Below the pieces are notes generated by a model. It had not been told where the DNA came from and searched no databases. It saw only the letters and a list, made by a program, of their open reading frames with translations. The position numbers were made by a program, and so were the translations under genes. A DNA stretch of 64,000 nt from Candidatus Barnesiella excrementigallinarum (lineage in GTDB: Bacteria > Bacteroidota > Bacteroidia > Bacteroidales > Barnesiellaceae). Location of the stretch: positions 108,395-172,394 of the forward strand of contig DXFL01000020.1 of the NCBI GenBank assembly GCA_019114445.1, written 5' to 3'. This document shows, one piece after another, positions 1 to 8,909 of the stretch; the stretch's first letter is position 1, and every line of letters begins with the position of its first letter.

Positions 1-399
1 GATAATTTATATACCAAAGAGGAGATGAAGATGTATAACGAAACTCGCAAGATCATGCACTCCGATATTGCTGTAAGCGCAACTTGTGTCCGTGTACCGG
101 TCATGCGGGCTCACTCCGAGGCCATTTGGGTGGAGACCGAGCGACCCGTTTCGGTGGCCGAGGCTCGCGAGGCTTTCGCTAAGGCCGAAGGTGTTGTGCT
201 GGAAGATGATCCTGCGAACCGGGTATATCCCATGCCGTTGGAGAAGGCCGGTCACGATCCCGTGTATGTAGGGCGTATTCGTGCCGATATTTCGAATCCC
301 AACGGGTTGACTTTCTGGACGGTGAGCGACCAAATCAAGAAGGGTGCCGCACTGAATGCCGTACAGATTGCCGAGTATCTGTTAGCTCATTCTAAATAA
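1..399 (+). CDS. asd: Aspartate-semialdehyde dehydrogenase, C-terminal part (5' end outside window)
   Basis: The reading frame is open from base 1, starting with residues [10 protein letters not shown], so the gene begins before the window. The enzyme makes L-aspartate 4-semialdehyde from aspartyl phosphate with NADPH, a step in lysine (diaminopimelate), threonine and methionine synthesis in the cytoplasm. The visible 132 residues are the C-terminal third. They include the family segment with [13 protein letters not shown], where Arg and His bind substrate, then the VETERPVS strand. The last residues fit the NAD(P)-side helix near the C terminus ([10 protein letters not shown]). The stop is followed by a weak hairpin terminator. 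The ATG codons at 25 and 31 are internal and should not be taken as starts. Confidence 0.93.
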   Translation, partial: DNLYTKEEMKMYNETRKIMHSDIAVSATCVRVPVMRAHSEAIWVETERPVSVAEAREAFAKAEGVVLEDDPANRVYPMPLEKAGHDPVYVGRIRADISNPNGLTFWTVSDQIKKGAALNAVQIAEYLLAHSK

Positions 400-411
400 A
401 CCCGATAGGGG

Positions 412-435
412 TGGTTCTCCAATGAGACCATTTTT
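412..435 (+). terminator. Probable weak terminator after asd
   Basis: TGGTTCTC and GAGACCA pair around a CAAT loop with one bulged T, followed by five T residues. It lies 12 bases after the asd stop. The stem is short, so the much stronger inverted repeat at 463-504 may do most of the work. Confidence 0.4.
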
Positions 436-462
436 GTGATAAAACTTTTGCCAATAATATAA

Positions 463-504
463 AAATGAAGAGAGCCGTACAATTTTGTACGGCTCTCTTC
501 ATTT
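463..504. terminator. Bidirectional terminator between asd and the GH20 gene
   Basis: A perfect 20-base inverted repeat (arms 463-482 and 485-504) lies between two convergent genes, 13 bases beyond the GH20 stop. On the minus strand the stem runs into a T-rich stretch, so it best serves the GH20 operon. It can also stop plus-strand transcription from asd. Confidence 0.85.
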
Positions 505-517
505 GCCTATATGGCGG

Positions 518-3019
518 TTACTTTGTCGAGAGATTGGTGGTAAGACTTTCTTTTCCTAAGTAGAAAAGTTTTGCCTTTACGATCGAAGCATTGCAGTCGA
601 CCGGAGCTTCCCACAATGTAGAGTTTGCCGTAGGTTCGGTTCCGTCGATGGTATACCGGATTTCGGCTTGCGGTATGGGCGAATTGGCATAGAGTTTACC
701 TTCGACAATTTTAATACCGGGTTGAGCAATCCTGAAATTGACATTATCGAGAGCCAACCGGGGTAATTCTATTTGAGCGAGTTTGGCGTTATAGATAGCC
801 CGGGCTTTCTCGTATAACGGTTGTTTGTCGTCGCTGGTTGTGGGCGACCATTCGGGGAATGCATTCCACCCGCGTTCCACGAGACCGAAAATTTTGGGGA
901 AGGTATAGTATTGTACCATATCGAATCCACCTATGGTTTCGGAGAACAGTTGTGCTTGTATACCTTTGATGTGGGGGCGAGACTTTTCGGTAAGTTGTAT
1001 TTTCCCTTTGCCGGCCGTTTTGAGGTCGGTTTTCTCGCCTGCCATATTTTCCCGAGCCGAACAATAGATGTTGTAGGGGAGCATATTGAACGAAGCAAAT
1101 TCGTTGACATATCCGCCCCATGTAAGTCCCGGTTCGTTTTTGTGCGGGTTGTATGCCAAATCGAGGTAGAAATTGTTCACGTTGCAAAGGATTACGTCGT
1201 AGCCTTCGTTGGCGACGGTGTATGGGACAATGCTGTTTTTGCCGATGGTACTCCAACAATATACGCCGTGGAAGCGGGGTGCGATTCGGGCGTTCAGTTC
1301 GGGCGAATGGTTGAGGGCAACTTCTTGCCAGCCCGATGTTTTAAGCCCTTTGTCCGAGAGCATTTGGGAAACATTTTCCAAGAAATATTCCGACAGTTCG
1401 TGGACATTTTTCATACCATGTTCTTCCATGAATCGATGGCAAAGGGGAGAACCTTCCCATGAGCCGTGAGGAACTTCGTCGCCTCCGATGTGAATGGTTT
1501 CGAGAGGAACGCCGGCCTCTTTATACATGGCGATAATTTCGTCGCTAACTTTTTCCATGAAGCGATAAACCGAGGGGAGCGCAACATTCAGCACATTATC
1601 GGTATAGGCTTGTGCCGAGACATATTTCGAGGTGTCGGCTTCTTCCGATAGCAGATATTCTTCGGCTTGTTCCCGATTGCTGTCTTTCAATCGATTGTAT
1701 CGGGCTTTCATGGCTATGATTGCAGCCCGTGCGTGTCCCGGCGATTCGATTTCGGGAATGACGGTGATGTGCCGTGCCGCAGCATATTGCAGCACTTCGA
1801 TAAAGTCTTGTCGGGTGTAATATCCGTTTGCCGTGGTGGTTGTGTCGGCTGGATTCCACCCTCCATAAAATATGGGGTAGAGGCATTGGCTTTCGTCGCG
1901 GGTGAATCCCCGTCGCGAGCCGATTTCGGTCAACTCTTCCAATCCGGGAATTTCGAGTCTCCACGCTTCGTCGTCGCTGAAATGGAAATGGAATACGTTG
2001 ATTTTGTAATTGGCTAAGACATCGAGCAGTTTCAACAAATCGGCTTTTTTAGTAAAGTTGCGCGAGATGTCGAGCATCATACCCCGGTAAAGCAGGTCGG
2101 GATAGTCGTTTATGGCTACATTGTCGAGCCGTGCCGGTATCTCTTGTCTTTTCAGCAGGGAAAGCAGGGTGCGGGTTCCGTTGAATATGGCGTGGGGAGT
2201 TCCGCCGCTTATGGTCACATAGTTGTTTTTGATGTCGAGCCTGTAGTGTTCGTCATTTTTGACGGGCATATTTTGGGGGAAATGGCACAAGGCAATTACT
2301 GTTTGACCCTTGTCTGTGACGTTGTACCCCATTGCTTTTAGTTCGTCCATCAGCAGTTGGGCTTCGTTGGCGAATCCCTCTTCGACACTTAACGATATAT
2401 CTTTGAATATGATACTTGTCCCTTCTCTTGGGGTTGCCTCTTTGAGCGAAGGCAACATATCGTAGGGTTGTATGGCATAATCGGTTGCGAGAGCTTCATT
2501 GTGGGCATAAACAATCTCTCCGTCGGGATAGGGGGGAGCTACTCTTCCGGGGACTGTCCATTGCTCTTCGCGGTCGAAAGGTGCGATAACGAGTGGAACG
2601 GGAACGGGGTTGTTATTACCTGTGACAAAGAACGGGGATTTAGGGATAAATTGTGTTTGAACGAAAATTCCTTTGTTCAAATAGTTGACAGTTATCGAAT
2701 CGCCCGGAGCAAGCGTTTCCCAAGTGGACGAGGGTGTTATCTTGTAGAATCCGGGATTTACCATTTCGATGATAATGGGCGAGCCTTCGTTCATCGTCAC
2801 TTGTCGGGGAGAGAGTTGTGTGTAGTAGATTTCCCAGTTGGATTCGATAGGCTTGTTCGACGTGTTGATTAGGGTAAATGAACTTTCATAAAATCCGGGA
2901 ACAATTCCATTTTTACCCATTTCCCATTGCAGGGCGATGGGACTTTCCTGTGTCGAGCACGCGCATAACAAAGAGGCTGTCGACGCAAGGAGTAGATGAT
3001 GCAATTTTTTCGTTTTCAT
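518..3019 (-). CDS. Beta-N-acetylhexosaminidase, glycoside hydrolase family 20, lipoprotein
   Basis: This is an 833-residue exo-hydrolase expected to remove terminal N-acetylhexosamine from glycans. The N terminus is a lipoprotein signal ending LLCAC, so it is probably anchored in an outer or periplasmic membrane. Order of parts: an N-terminal beta domain of the chitobiase type (about 25-150), a GH20b-like alpha/beta domain (about 180-310), then the TIM barrel from YRGMMLDISRNF onward. The catalytic pair is Asp514-Glu515 in HIGGDEVP. Near the end, IRYTIDGTEPT is the chitobiase C-terminal beta domain. It is the last gene of the operon with dgt and the TPM protein, 41 bases after the latter. 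Family assignment is secure. The natural substrate (host mucin, chitin fragments or another glycan) is not shown. Confidence 0.95.
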   Translation of the reverse strand: MKTKKLHHLLLASTASLLCACSTQESPIALQWEMGKNGIVPGFYESSFTLINTSNKPIESNWEIYYTQLSPRQVTMNEGSPIIIEMVNPGFYKITPSSTWETLAPGDSITVNYLNKGIFVQTQFIPKSPFFVTGNNNPVPVPLVIAPFDREEQWTVPGRVAPPYPDGEIVYAHNEALATDYAIQPYDMLPSLKEATPREGTSIIFKDISLSVEEGFANEAQLLMDELKAMGYNVTDKGQTVIALCHFPQNMPVKNDEHYRLDIKNNYVTISGGTPHAIFNGTRTLLSLLKRQEIPARLDNVAINDYPDLLYRGMMLDISRNFTKKADLLKLLDVLANYKINVFHFHFSDDEAWRLEIPGLEELTEIGSRRGFTRDESQCLYPIFYGGWNPADTTTTANGYYTRQDFIEVLQYAAARHITVIPEIESPGHARAAIIAMKARYNRLKDSNREQAEEYLLSEEADTSKYVSAQAYTDNVLNVALPSVYRFMEKVSDEIIAMYKEAGVPLETIHIGGDEVPHGSWEGSPLCHRFMEEHGMKNVHELSEYFLENVSQMLSDKGLKTSGWQEVALNHSPELNARIAPRFHGVYCWSTIGKNSIVPYTVANEGYDVILCNVNNFYLDLAYNPHKNEPGLTWGGYVNEFASFNMLPYNIYCSARENMAGEKTDLKTAGKGKIQLTEKSRPHIKGIQAQLFSETIGGFDMVQYYTFPKIFGLVERGWNAFPEWSPTTSDDKQPLYEKARAIYNAKLAQIELPRLALDNVNFRIAQPGIKIVEGKLYANSPIPQAEIRYTIDGTEPTANSTLWEAPVDCNASIVKAKLFYLGKESLTTNLSTK

Positions 3020-3060
3020 GGCCTGTTTTGTATATATGTGTGATTAATAATTTTCTTGGG

Positions 3061-4299
3061 TTACCAGCCCGATGTGGATCCTCCGCCACCGGTAGCACCG
3101 CCACCGAATCCTCCGCCAAAGCCGCTGCCTCCGAACCCTCCGCCTCGTCCCGAACCGCCGATTATTGTTGCGGCTGCGAGCATGGGAATAATGTATTGTT
3201 TGCGGTCTATCTTGTGGCAATGGGCACAGCAGTAACGCTTTTCGCCCAGTCCGGTGCTGACGGTGGTGGCCCTGCGCAAAATGTGGTCGCCTTCGAAGCT
3301 GTAAGCTCGGCTATGGCAATAGGGGCATCTTTGGAATTGGGTGAATTGGTTTTCGTAGGGATATACCAGCGTGTTTCCGCATTGGTCGCAAAGCCATACG
3401 TCGTAATCTACCGAATGGAGTTTCTCTTCGGTATTCTCTTGCGGGGTGAGGTATAGGTTATCCTCCTCTTCGTTGAGTTTTCTCATTTTGTTCCCACACA
3501 ATTCGCACACGCGGGTTTTATTGCGCAGCCGTTTCAAACGGCGTTTAAGTCCGAGGTAAAGGAGAATGATAAAGAAGGGGAATAGAAAACATCCGGCTAA
3601 AAGGAATGGGCGGAGCCCGGCCAGCCGTTTATAACGTTCGTAAGGTTCTTCTTTGGTATGGCGTATCGTAATCCAAATCATATAAAATAAAAGGGCATGC
3701 GATACGACGAGTGAAATAGTAATGTAGATATTGAATATCCGGTTCCAGTCGGTGGTGGACCTCTCGGCGGGCAAAGCTGTAAGTTCACTTACGGCCTCGG
3801 GCGTGGTTAATATTTGAACGATAGCGTTCATCCCGTCGAGGATTCCCCGGTCGTAGTTGCCCTCTTTGAATTGCGGTATGATGTATCGCGACTGTATACG
3901 TTTGCAAATGGCATCGGGCAATACTCCTTCTATGCCATAACCGGTGCGGAATGTGATTTTACGCTGGTCGAGGACAAGCAGCACAAGCAGGCCGTTGTCG
4001 TTCTGTTTGCCTATACCCCATTGTGTGAAGAGGTCGGTAGCAAAGAGGTCTATGTCGCTGTTGCCAATCGATTGTAGGGCAACTACCGCGACTTCCGAGG
4101 TGTTGGTTTCTTGCAGGGAGAGGAGCATTTGGTCGAGGCGGCTTACGGTTTCGGCCGAGAGAATACCGTCGGGATTGGTTACAAATCGTCGGCCGTCGTT
4201 GAGGTGTACGTTGGGTACTTGTTCGACGGTGTACTCCACAGCCCAAAGCAGCGGTGTAATAAGGAACAGGAGCAGAAGTATTGTGGCAATTTTCTTCAT
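3061..4299 (-). CDS. TPM-domain membrane protein with zinc ribbons and a Gly-rich tail
   Basis: A 412-residue protein of the TPM_phosphatase (YgcG/Psb32) family. A signal peptide (1-20, ending LLWA) precedes a periplasmic TPM domain (about 40-165) with the family segments VTNPDGILS, WGIGKQNDNGLLVLL and FRTGYGIEG. A hydrophobic segment near 190-210 and another near 235-250 anchor it. After them come four CxxC-type pairs (CELC, CDQC, CPYC, CAHC), probably zinc ribbons facing the cytoplasm. The tail is rich in GGGFGGG and ends in SGW, as in many family members. Its stop is 41 bases before the GH20 start, and dgt ends 14 bases before its own start, so the three form one operon. The TPM domain is linked to membrane protein quality control or phosphatase activity in other organisms. 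The role here is unknown. Confidence 0.85.
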   Translation of the reverse strand: MKKIATILLLLFLITPLLWAVEYTVEQVPNVHLNDGRRFVTNPDGILSAETVSRLDQMLLSLQETNTSEVAVVALQSIGNSDIDLFATDLFTQWGIGKQNDNGLLVLLVLDQRKITFRTGYGIEGVLPDAICKRIQSRYIIPQFKEGNYDRGILDGMNAIVQILTTPEAVSELTALPAERSTTDWNRIFNIYITISLVVSHALLFYMIWITIRHTKEEPYERYKRLAGLRPFLLAGCFLFPFFIILLYLGLKRRLKRLRNKTRVCELCGNKMRKLNEEEDNLYLTPQENTEEKLHSVDYDVWLCDQCGNTLVYPYENQFTQFQRCPYCHSRAYSFEGDHILRRATTVSTGLGEKRYCCAHCHKIDRKQYIIPMLAAATIIGGSGRGGGFGGSGFGGGFGGGATGGGGSTSGW

Positions 4300-4313
4300 G
4301 TGATGTTCTTGTT

Positions 4314-5678
4314 TTAGAGTGATGGCAGGCTCATACCGTTGATTTTACGATAAAGATCAAGGGCATAAACGTCGGTCATACCCGATATGTAGTCGATAAC
4401 GGCTTGTACCTTCCCGTAAAGCGAGGGTGCCCGTACTTCGTATTGTTGGGGAACTTTGTTCAATAGCAGTTTGGAGTATGCCTTGTCGGGGAATCGCACA
4501 GCATCCAAGAATTTGTCGAGTAGAACCGAGATAATGCGGTTACCGGCCAACTCAATGTCTAATACGTCGGACGATTTGTAGATTTTTTCCGAAGCGGTTG
4601 CCGCGCAGTTTTGATAGGCTTTACGAGGCATTTCGGAGATGTGATCGACCAATGCTCCGGTAAATTTGCCTTCGAGCAGAGTTTGTTCTTCGCGGCAGAA
4701 GAGGGCCGAACATTCGTCGATGAGGGTGCCGATCACACAGGAGCGGAGGTAGACGATTTGCTCGTTGAGGTCGGTAACCACTTTTAATACGTCGTTGATA
4801 TGTTTTTTCCGTTTCTCGTCGAAGAAGTCGAGAAACAACTTCTTGACAGTTTCGGTAGTGAGTATTTTCAGTTTGTGGGCATCTTCGATGTCCATGATTT
4901 GGTAACAGATGTCGTCGGCGGCTTCGACCAAATAGACCAGCGGGTGGCGGTGATACCGTTCCCCGCTATCGCCTTCGGGCAACAGTCCCAAATCGTCGGC
5001 AATACGGAGGAAATCTTTTTTTTCGGAAGTGAAAAATCCCGATTTCCCCTTTTTGGTCGACTGGATCGAGGAATAGGGGTATTTGACGATCGAGGCCAAA
5101 GTCGAGTAGGTGAGCGCAAAACCTCCGGGCCGGCGGCCTTGAAATTGGTGGGTGAGTAATCGGAAGGCGTTTGCATTGCCTTCGAAATGAGTGAAGTCTT
5201 GCCAATGGTGTTCGTTCCTCAACTCTTTTTTCAACACTTGTCCGTTCCCCTCCGAGAAGTAGGTGGCAATAGCCCTTTCGCCCGAATGTCCAAAGGGTGG
5301 ATTCCCCAAATCGTGAGCCAAACAAGCTGCCGAGGTGATGGCTCCCAAATGATAGAGTTTGTGGCACCACGGTTCGGCACTGTATTTTTCGGAGAGTGTA
5401 GCCGACACATTATTTCCCAACGATCGTCCTACACAAGATACTTCGAGGCTGTGAGTCAGTCTGTTGTGAACAAAAATACTCCCCGGCAACGGGAATACCT
5501 GCGTTTTGTTCTGCAACCGGCGGAATGGCGCCGAAAAAACCAACCTGTCGTAGTCGCGTTGAAAGTCGGTTCGAGTATGGCGTCTGTCGTCGTGATATTG
5601 CTCCATGCCAAACCTTTTGGAAGTGATCAGTCTCTCCCAATACATTTGTGAGGAGTGCTCTTTGGCTTGTGTGTTCAT
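4314..5678 (-). CDS. dgt: Deoxyguanosinetriphosphate triphosphohydrolase (HD superfamily)
   Basis: This cytoplasmic enzyme hydrolyses dGTP (possibly other dNTPs) to the nucleoside and triphosphate. The HD metal site is visible: His in NRLTHSLEVS, then His-Asp in AHDLGNPPFGHSGE. The Arg-rich start (DDRRHTRTDFQRDYDR, FRRLQNKTQV) is typical of the family. A longer frame begins at a TTG at 5705, but that codon lies inside a TACATTTG promoter box (5703-5710). The ATG at 5678 is therefore chosen, giving 454 residues and a leader of about 20 bases. It is the first gene of the operon with the TPM protein and GH20, and it is divergent from dut, so two enzymes of deoxynucleotide pool control share one intergenic region. 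Confidence 0.93.
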   Translation of the reverse strand: MNTQAKEHSSQMYWERLITSKRFGMEQYHDDRRHTRTDFQRDYDRLVFSAPFRRLQNKTQVFPLPGSIFVHNRLTHSLEVSCVGRSLGNNVSATLSEKYSAEPWCHKLYHLGAITSAACLAHDLGNPPFGHSGERAIATYFSEGNGQVLKKELRNEHHWQDFTHFEGNANAFRLLTHQFQGRRPGGFALTYSTLASIVKYPYSSIQSTKKGKSGFFTSEKKDFLRIADDLGLLPEGDSGERYHRHPLVYLVEAADDICYQIMDIEDAHKLKILTTETVKKLFLDFFDEKRKKHINDVLKVVTDLNEQIVYLRSCVIGTLIDECSALFCREEQTLLEGKFTGALVDHISEMPRKAYQNCAATASEKIYKSSDVLDIELAGNRIISVLLDKFLDAVRFPDKAYSKLLLNKVPQQYEVRAPSLYGKVQAVIDYISGMTDVYALDLYRKINGMSLPSL

Positions 5679-5702
5679 ACGGATTTTTGTCGTCAATCTT
5701 TG

Positions 5703-5710
5703 CAAATGTA
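5703..5710 (-). promoter_or_regulatory. -7 promoter element for dgt
   Basis: On the minus strand TACATTTG matches the Bacteroidetes -7 consensus TAnnTTTG and lies 24 bases before the chosen ATG of dgt. No good TTTG element is seen 19-22 bases upstream, so support rests on the -7 box and its position. Confidence 0.6.
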
Positions 5711-5818
5711 GTAAAAAAAGAGAGATAAAATATTGCGATGTGGTAAAAAGCTCTCTCTATTTGTGATATATCGAATTAAAATATAAAAAATAGGGTGCTT
5801 TTTTGATAGGATTTCGTT

Positions 5819-5826
5819 ATTTTCGC
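5819..5826 (+). promoter_or_regulatory. Possible -7 promoter element for dut
   Basis: TATTTTCG differs from TAnnTTTG at one of the fixed bases and lies 45 bases before dut, in the divergent region shared with dgt. No matching -33 element is seen, so this is a weak call. Confidence 0.35.
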
Positions 5827-5871
5827 AAATTAAAAGAGCAGGAGTAAGTATTTTTATAAAAGTATATTTCG

Positions 5872-6312
5872 ATGAAAGTTTCAGTTAAGATAGTCAATAA
5901 GTCGCATCATGCGTTACCCTCTTACAGCACCTTGTTTTCGGCGGGTATGGATATTCGTGCCAACTTGTCGGAACCGGTAGTGCTGGCACCCTTAGAGCGC
6001 AAGCTCATACCTACCGGGCTTTATATCGCCTTGCCCGAAGGTTACGAGGCCCAAATTCGTCCGCGCAGCGGATTGGCTTTGAAACATGGTATTACCATAC
6101 CCAATACGCCGGGGACAATCGACGCCGATTATCGGGGCGAGGTGGGTATCATTGTACTGAATGTTTCGGATAAGCCCTTTACTATTGAAGATGGGGAACG
6201 GATTTGCCAAATGGTGGTAAAAGAGTATTGCCGGGTAGAGTGGGACGAGGTCGATAGCTTAGATGAGACGGAGCGTGGGGCCGGAGGGTTTGGCCATACG
6301 GGTGTGAAATAA
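5872..6312 (+). CDS. dut: Deoxyuridine 5'-triphosphate nucleotidohydrolase (dUTPase)
   Basis: A homotrimeric cytoplasmic enzyme that converts dUTP to dUMP and pyrophosphate. This keeps uracil out of DNA and feeds dTMP synthesis. All five trimeric dUTPase motifs are present in 146 residues: SAGMDIRA (1), PRSGLALK (2), [11 protein letters not shown] (3, with catalytic Asp and Tyr), ERICQMVV (4) and the flexible C-terminal [10 protein letters not shown] (5). The length is normal. It heads a plus-strand run of six closely spaced genes; the TPR lipoprotein follows after about 33 bases. The divergent neighbour dgt also acts on deoxynucleotides. Confidence 0.97.
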   Translation: MKVSVKIVNKSHHALPSYSTLFSAGMDIRANLSEPVVLAPLERKLIPTGLYIALPEGYEAQIRPRSGLALKHGITIPNTPGTIDADYRGEVGIIVLNVSDKPFTIEDGERICQMVVKEYCRVEWDEVDSLDETERGAGGFGHTGVK

Positions 6313-6345
6313 AAGTCTCCGCGAAAGATTACAATGGGGATAGGA

Positions 6346-8082
6346 ATGCGAAAATATGGATTAATGGGATTGCAATGCCTGATATTGGGTATTGTTCTCA
6401 TGGGTTGTGCCCTACATAAAGATGTAGCGAAGAGCGAAGGGCTATCGTTTGATGAGCAGCGAAAATTTGATTATTTTTATTTGGAGGCCGAACGGCTGAA
6501 AGCGATCGGGGAGAACGATGCGGCTTTCGATTTGATGAGCCGGGCCGTCGAAATAGATACGACCAGTGCCGCCGCCCGTTTCTTTTTAGCTCCCTACTAT
6601 TTGCGTTTGGGCCGTTATGAACAGGCTCGAAAGGACTTGTGCTATGCTGCCGAAAAGTATCCCGATAATTATTGGTACAATGCGGTATATGCCAATTTTT
6701 CACAGCAAAGCGGCCACCACGACGAAGCCATAAGGATATGGTCCCGGTTGTTGAAAAAGAATCCCGACAAGAGCGAAATAAATTCGGCTTTGGCCGAAGC
6801 ATATACAGCCAAAGGCGACATTAAGTCGGCCGTGGCCTGTTACGACAGCATGGAACTTTCGATGGGTATGATGGAGCCTATTACCATAGAGAAATTGAAA
6901 CTGTATGAGTATATGGGCGATCGAGAGGCTATGGTTTCCGAAGCCGAAAAGTTGCAACGCACATTCCCTCAAAATACCGATTATATGCGGCTTTTGGGCG
7001 ATATCTATTTGGAGGCGGGAAACGATTCGGCGGCGCTGTCGATGTACGACAAAGCGTTGGAAACAGAACCCGAGAATGGCTATATTTATTTGTCGAGAGC
7101 CGGTTATTACGAAAAGAAAGGCGACTCGATTGCCTATAATAACGAGATTCGCAATGCTTTGATAAACCGCCACATCGATGTCGATACGAAGTTGAGTATT
7201 TTCAGTACGTATATTGTGGACTTGATGAAGAAAAATCAGGAGCTCAACCGGGTAGATTCGCTTTTTGCCGAAATGCTGGAACAGTACCCGCAAGAGGAGC
7301 CGGTTCATCGCCTTTTTGGAATGTATCTGTCGAGCCGCAAGGAGTTTGCCAAAGCCGAGGAGCAATATGCTTTTGCAGCGGATTTGTCGCCTACCAATCC
7401 CGAAAACTGGTTGCAGTTGATAGGTTTGTATCTTTATCAGGAAAAATATCCCGAAGTGATACAGGTGGGTAAAAGAGCCATACAATATGTTCCCGACCAA
7501 AAGGACATTTATATGTATGTGGCGGTAGCCAGTGCACAGACCAAGAGTTACACCGAGGCGCTTGAAATGTTGGAAACGGGATTGACCTATGTCGATGAGG
7601 GCGATGGCGGGACGAAATCGTTTTTTTACGGACAGATGGGCGACGTCTATTATTCGGCAGGAGATCGCGACAAGGCGTATGAAATGTACGATAAAGCCTT
7701 GCTGTACAATGCTTCGAATATTCCGGTGCTGAACAATTACAGCTATTTCTTGGCGGTGGAAGGACGCGATTTGGGTAAAGCCGAGCGAATGAGTGCACAA
7801 ACGGTGAAGGCCGAACCCGATAATGCCACTTACCTCGATACCTATGCTTGGATATTTTTTAAGCAGGGCAATTACTCTTTGGCGCGGCTTTATATGAAGA
7901 ATGCTTTGGATAAAGCCGAGGCACCGAGTGCCGAATTGTTTGAGCATTACGGCGATATTTTGTTTATGTTGGGCGAGGTCGACGAAGCCGTGGAGTATTG
8001 GCAAAAGGCGCTCGACACGGGAAGCGAGTCGGCCGATTTGTTGAAGGAGAAGATTAAGCAAAAGAAATATATAGAGAAATGA
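6346..8082 (+). CDS. TPR-repeat lipoprotein
   Basis: A 578-residue lipoprotein that is almost entirely tetratricopeptide repeats, so it is probably a protein-binding scaffold on the periplasmic face of a membrane. The lipobox is VLMGC, with Cys at residue 21 from this start. An in-frame ATG at 6334 is possible, but the ATG at 6346 gives the expected basic N terminus (MRKYG) and follows a purine-rich GGGGATAGGA. At least twelve repeat units can be followed, for example LGDIYLEAGNDSAALSMYDKAL and YGDILFMLGEVDEAVEYW. Its last codon overlaps the next start by four bases (ATGA), which indicates translational coupling. The position between dut and a DUF4292/EnvC pair suggests an envelope function. 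The specific partner is unknown. Confidence 0.88.
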   Translation: MRKYGLMGLQCLILGIVLMGCALHKDVAKSEGLSFDEQRKFDYFYLEAERLKAIGENDAAFDLMSRAVEIDTTSAAARFFLAPYYLRLGRYEQARKDLCYAAEKYPDNYWYNAVYANFSQQSGHHDEAIRIWSRLLKKNPDKSEINSALAEAYTAKGDIKSAVACYDSMELSMGMMEPITIEKLKLYEYMGDREAMVSEAEKLQRTFPQNTDYMRLLGDIYLEAGNDSAALSMYDKALETEPENGYIYLSRAGYYEKKGDSIAYNNEIRNALINRHIDVDTKLSIFSTYIVDLMKKNQELNRVDSLFAEMLEQYPQEEPVHRLFGMYLSSRKEFAKAEEQYAFAADLSPTNPENWLQLIGLYLYQEKYPEVIQVGKRAIQYVPDQKDIYMYVAVASAQTKSYTEALEMLETGLTYVDEGDGGTKSFFYGQMGDVYYSAGDRDKAYEMYDKALLYNASNIPVLNNYSYFLAVEGRDLGKAERMSAQTVKAEPDNATYLDTYAWIFFKQGNYSLARLYMKNALDKAEAPSAELFEHYGDILFMLGEVDEAVEYWQKALDTGSESADLLKEKIKQKKYIEK

Positions 8083-8909
8083 GATATGCACGAATTTTGG
8101 CCTGTTTGGCCGTGTTGGCGATTTTGGCGGGTTGTAAAAGCGGAAAGGAGTTGACCTCTCGTCAGTCTGTCCCGCAGGAGGTTGTCAACAACTTCGAGTT
8201 GTTGACCGCATCGTATCCCGAATGGACGACTTTTTCTTCGAAAGGTTCGGCCACATTTTCATTCGGTTCGGGCAGTTCGCTCAGTGCCTCTACACAAGTG
8301 CGTATGATTCGGGGCGAGGCGTTGCAAGTTTCGGTGAGAGTTTTGTTGGGGATAGAGGTAGCGCGGGTATATATGACAGCCGACAGCCTTTTCATAATGG
8401 ATAAAATGCAGAAACGCTATCTGTCCGAGTCGTTGCAGAGCATAGGCAACCGATTGTCCAATCCCATATCGTTGCAAACCATACAAGATGCTTTGTTGGG
8501 AAGGATATTTTTGTTGAAAAGCGAGACAAATTCGTATACGTTGGCCGATTTTGAGGTGGTCGATAATGGATCTTCGCGATGGAGCCTTTCGCCCCGGGAC
8601 CGGGATAGTCGGTTTGGGTATCGGTTCGATTTAGAAGGGACGAAATTGCTTTCTACGGTATTGACTTCGTCGGGCGGGAGCAAGGCGATAAATTGTTCCT
8701 ATTCGCAATTCATCAAACAGGGGCAAAGCGGGAATTTCCCTACGGAAATGAAAATCACGTTGAAGGGTTTGAGCTTCCCGATAGCTTTGAATCTTGGCTA
8801 TGATTCCTCTTCCATTTCTTGGAACGGGAAGTTGAGTATAGAAAAACCCGATTTGTCGAGGTACACTCGCCTCTCGGCTACACAGTTGTTGAAGGAGTTG
8901 TCGTTATGA
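8079..8909 (+). CDS. DUF4292 family lipoprotein
   Basis: A 276-residue lipoprotein with lipobox ILAGC (Cys at 19). The body fits the DUF4292 family, which resembles the LolA/LolB lipoprotein-carrier fold: a long beta-rich domain after a short helix, with segments such as TFSFGSGSSLSASTQVRM and ADSLFIMDKMQKRYL. It overlaps the TPR gene by ATGA at its start and the EnvC-like gene by ATGA at its end, so the three are translationally coupled. A role in outer-membrane or lipoprotein handling is an inference from the fold only; no function is established by the sequence. Confidence 0.82.
   Translation: MRYARILACLAVLAILAGCKSGKELTSRQSVPQEVVNNFELLTASYPEWTTFSSKGSATFSFGSGSSLSASTQVRMIRGEALQVSVRVLLGIEVARVYMTADSLFIMDKMQKRYLSESLQSIGNRLSNPISLQTIQDALLGRIFLLKSETNSYTLADFEVVDNGSSRWSLSPRDRDSRFGYRFDLEGTKLLSTVLTSSGGSKAINCSYSQFIKQGQSGNFPTEMKITLKGLSFPIALNLGYDSSSISWNGKLSIEKPDLSRYTRLSATQLLKELSL

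Noticed and set aside
5679..5705. TTG start for dgt
   Set aside because: The codon lies inside the -7 promoter box.
6700..8091. 463-codon frame on the minus strand opposite the TPR gene
   Set aside because: Antisense shadow produced by the codon pattern of the TPR repeats. Its residue composition is not protein-like, and the plus-strand gene is clear.
8819..8905. Longer N terminus for the EnvC-like protein
   Set aside because: It lies inside the DUF4292 gene and lacks a signal peptide. The ATGA overlap at 8906 is the better start.
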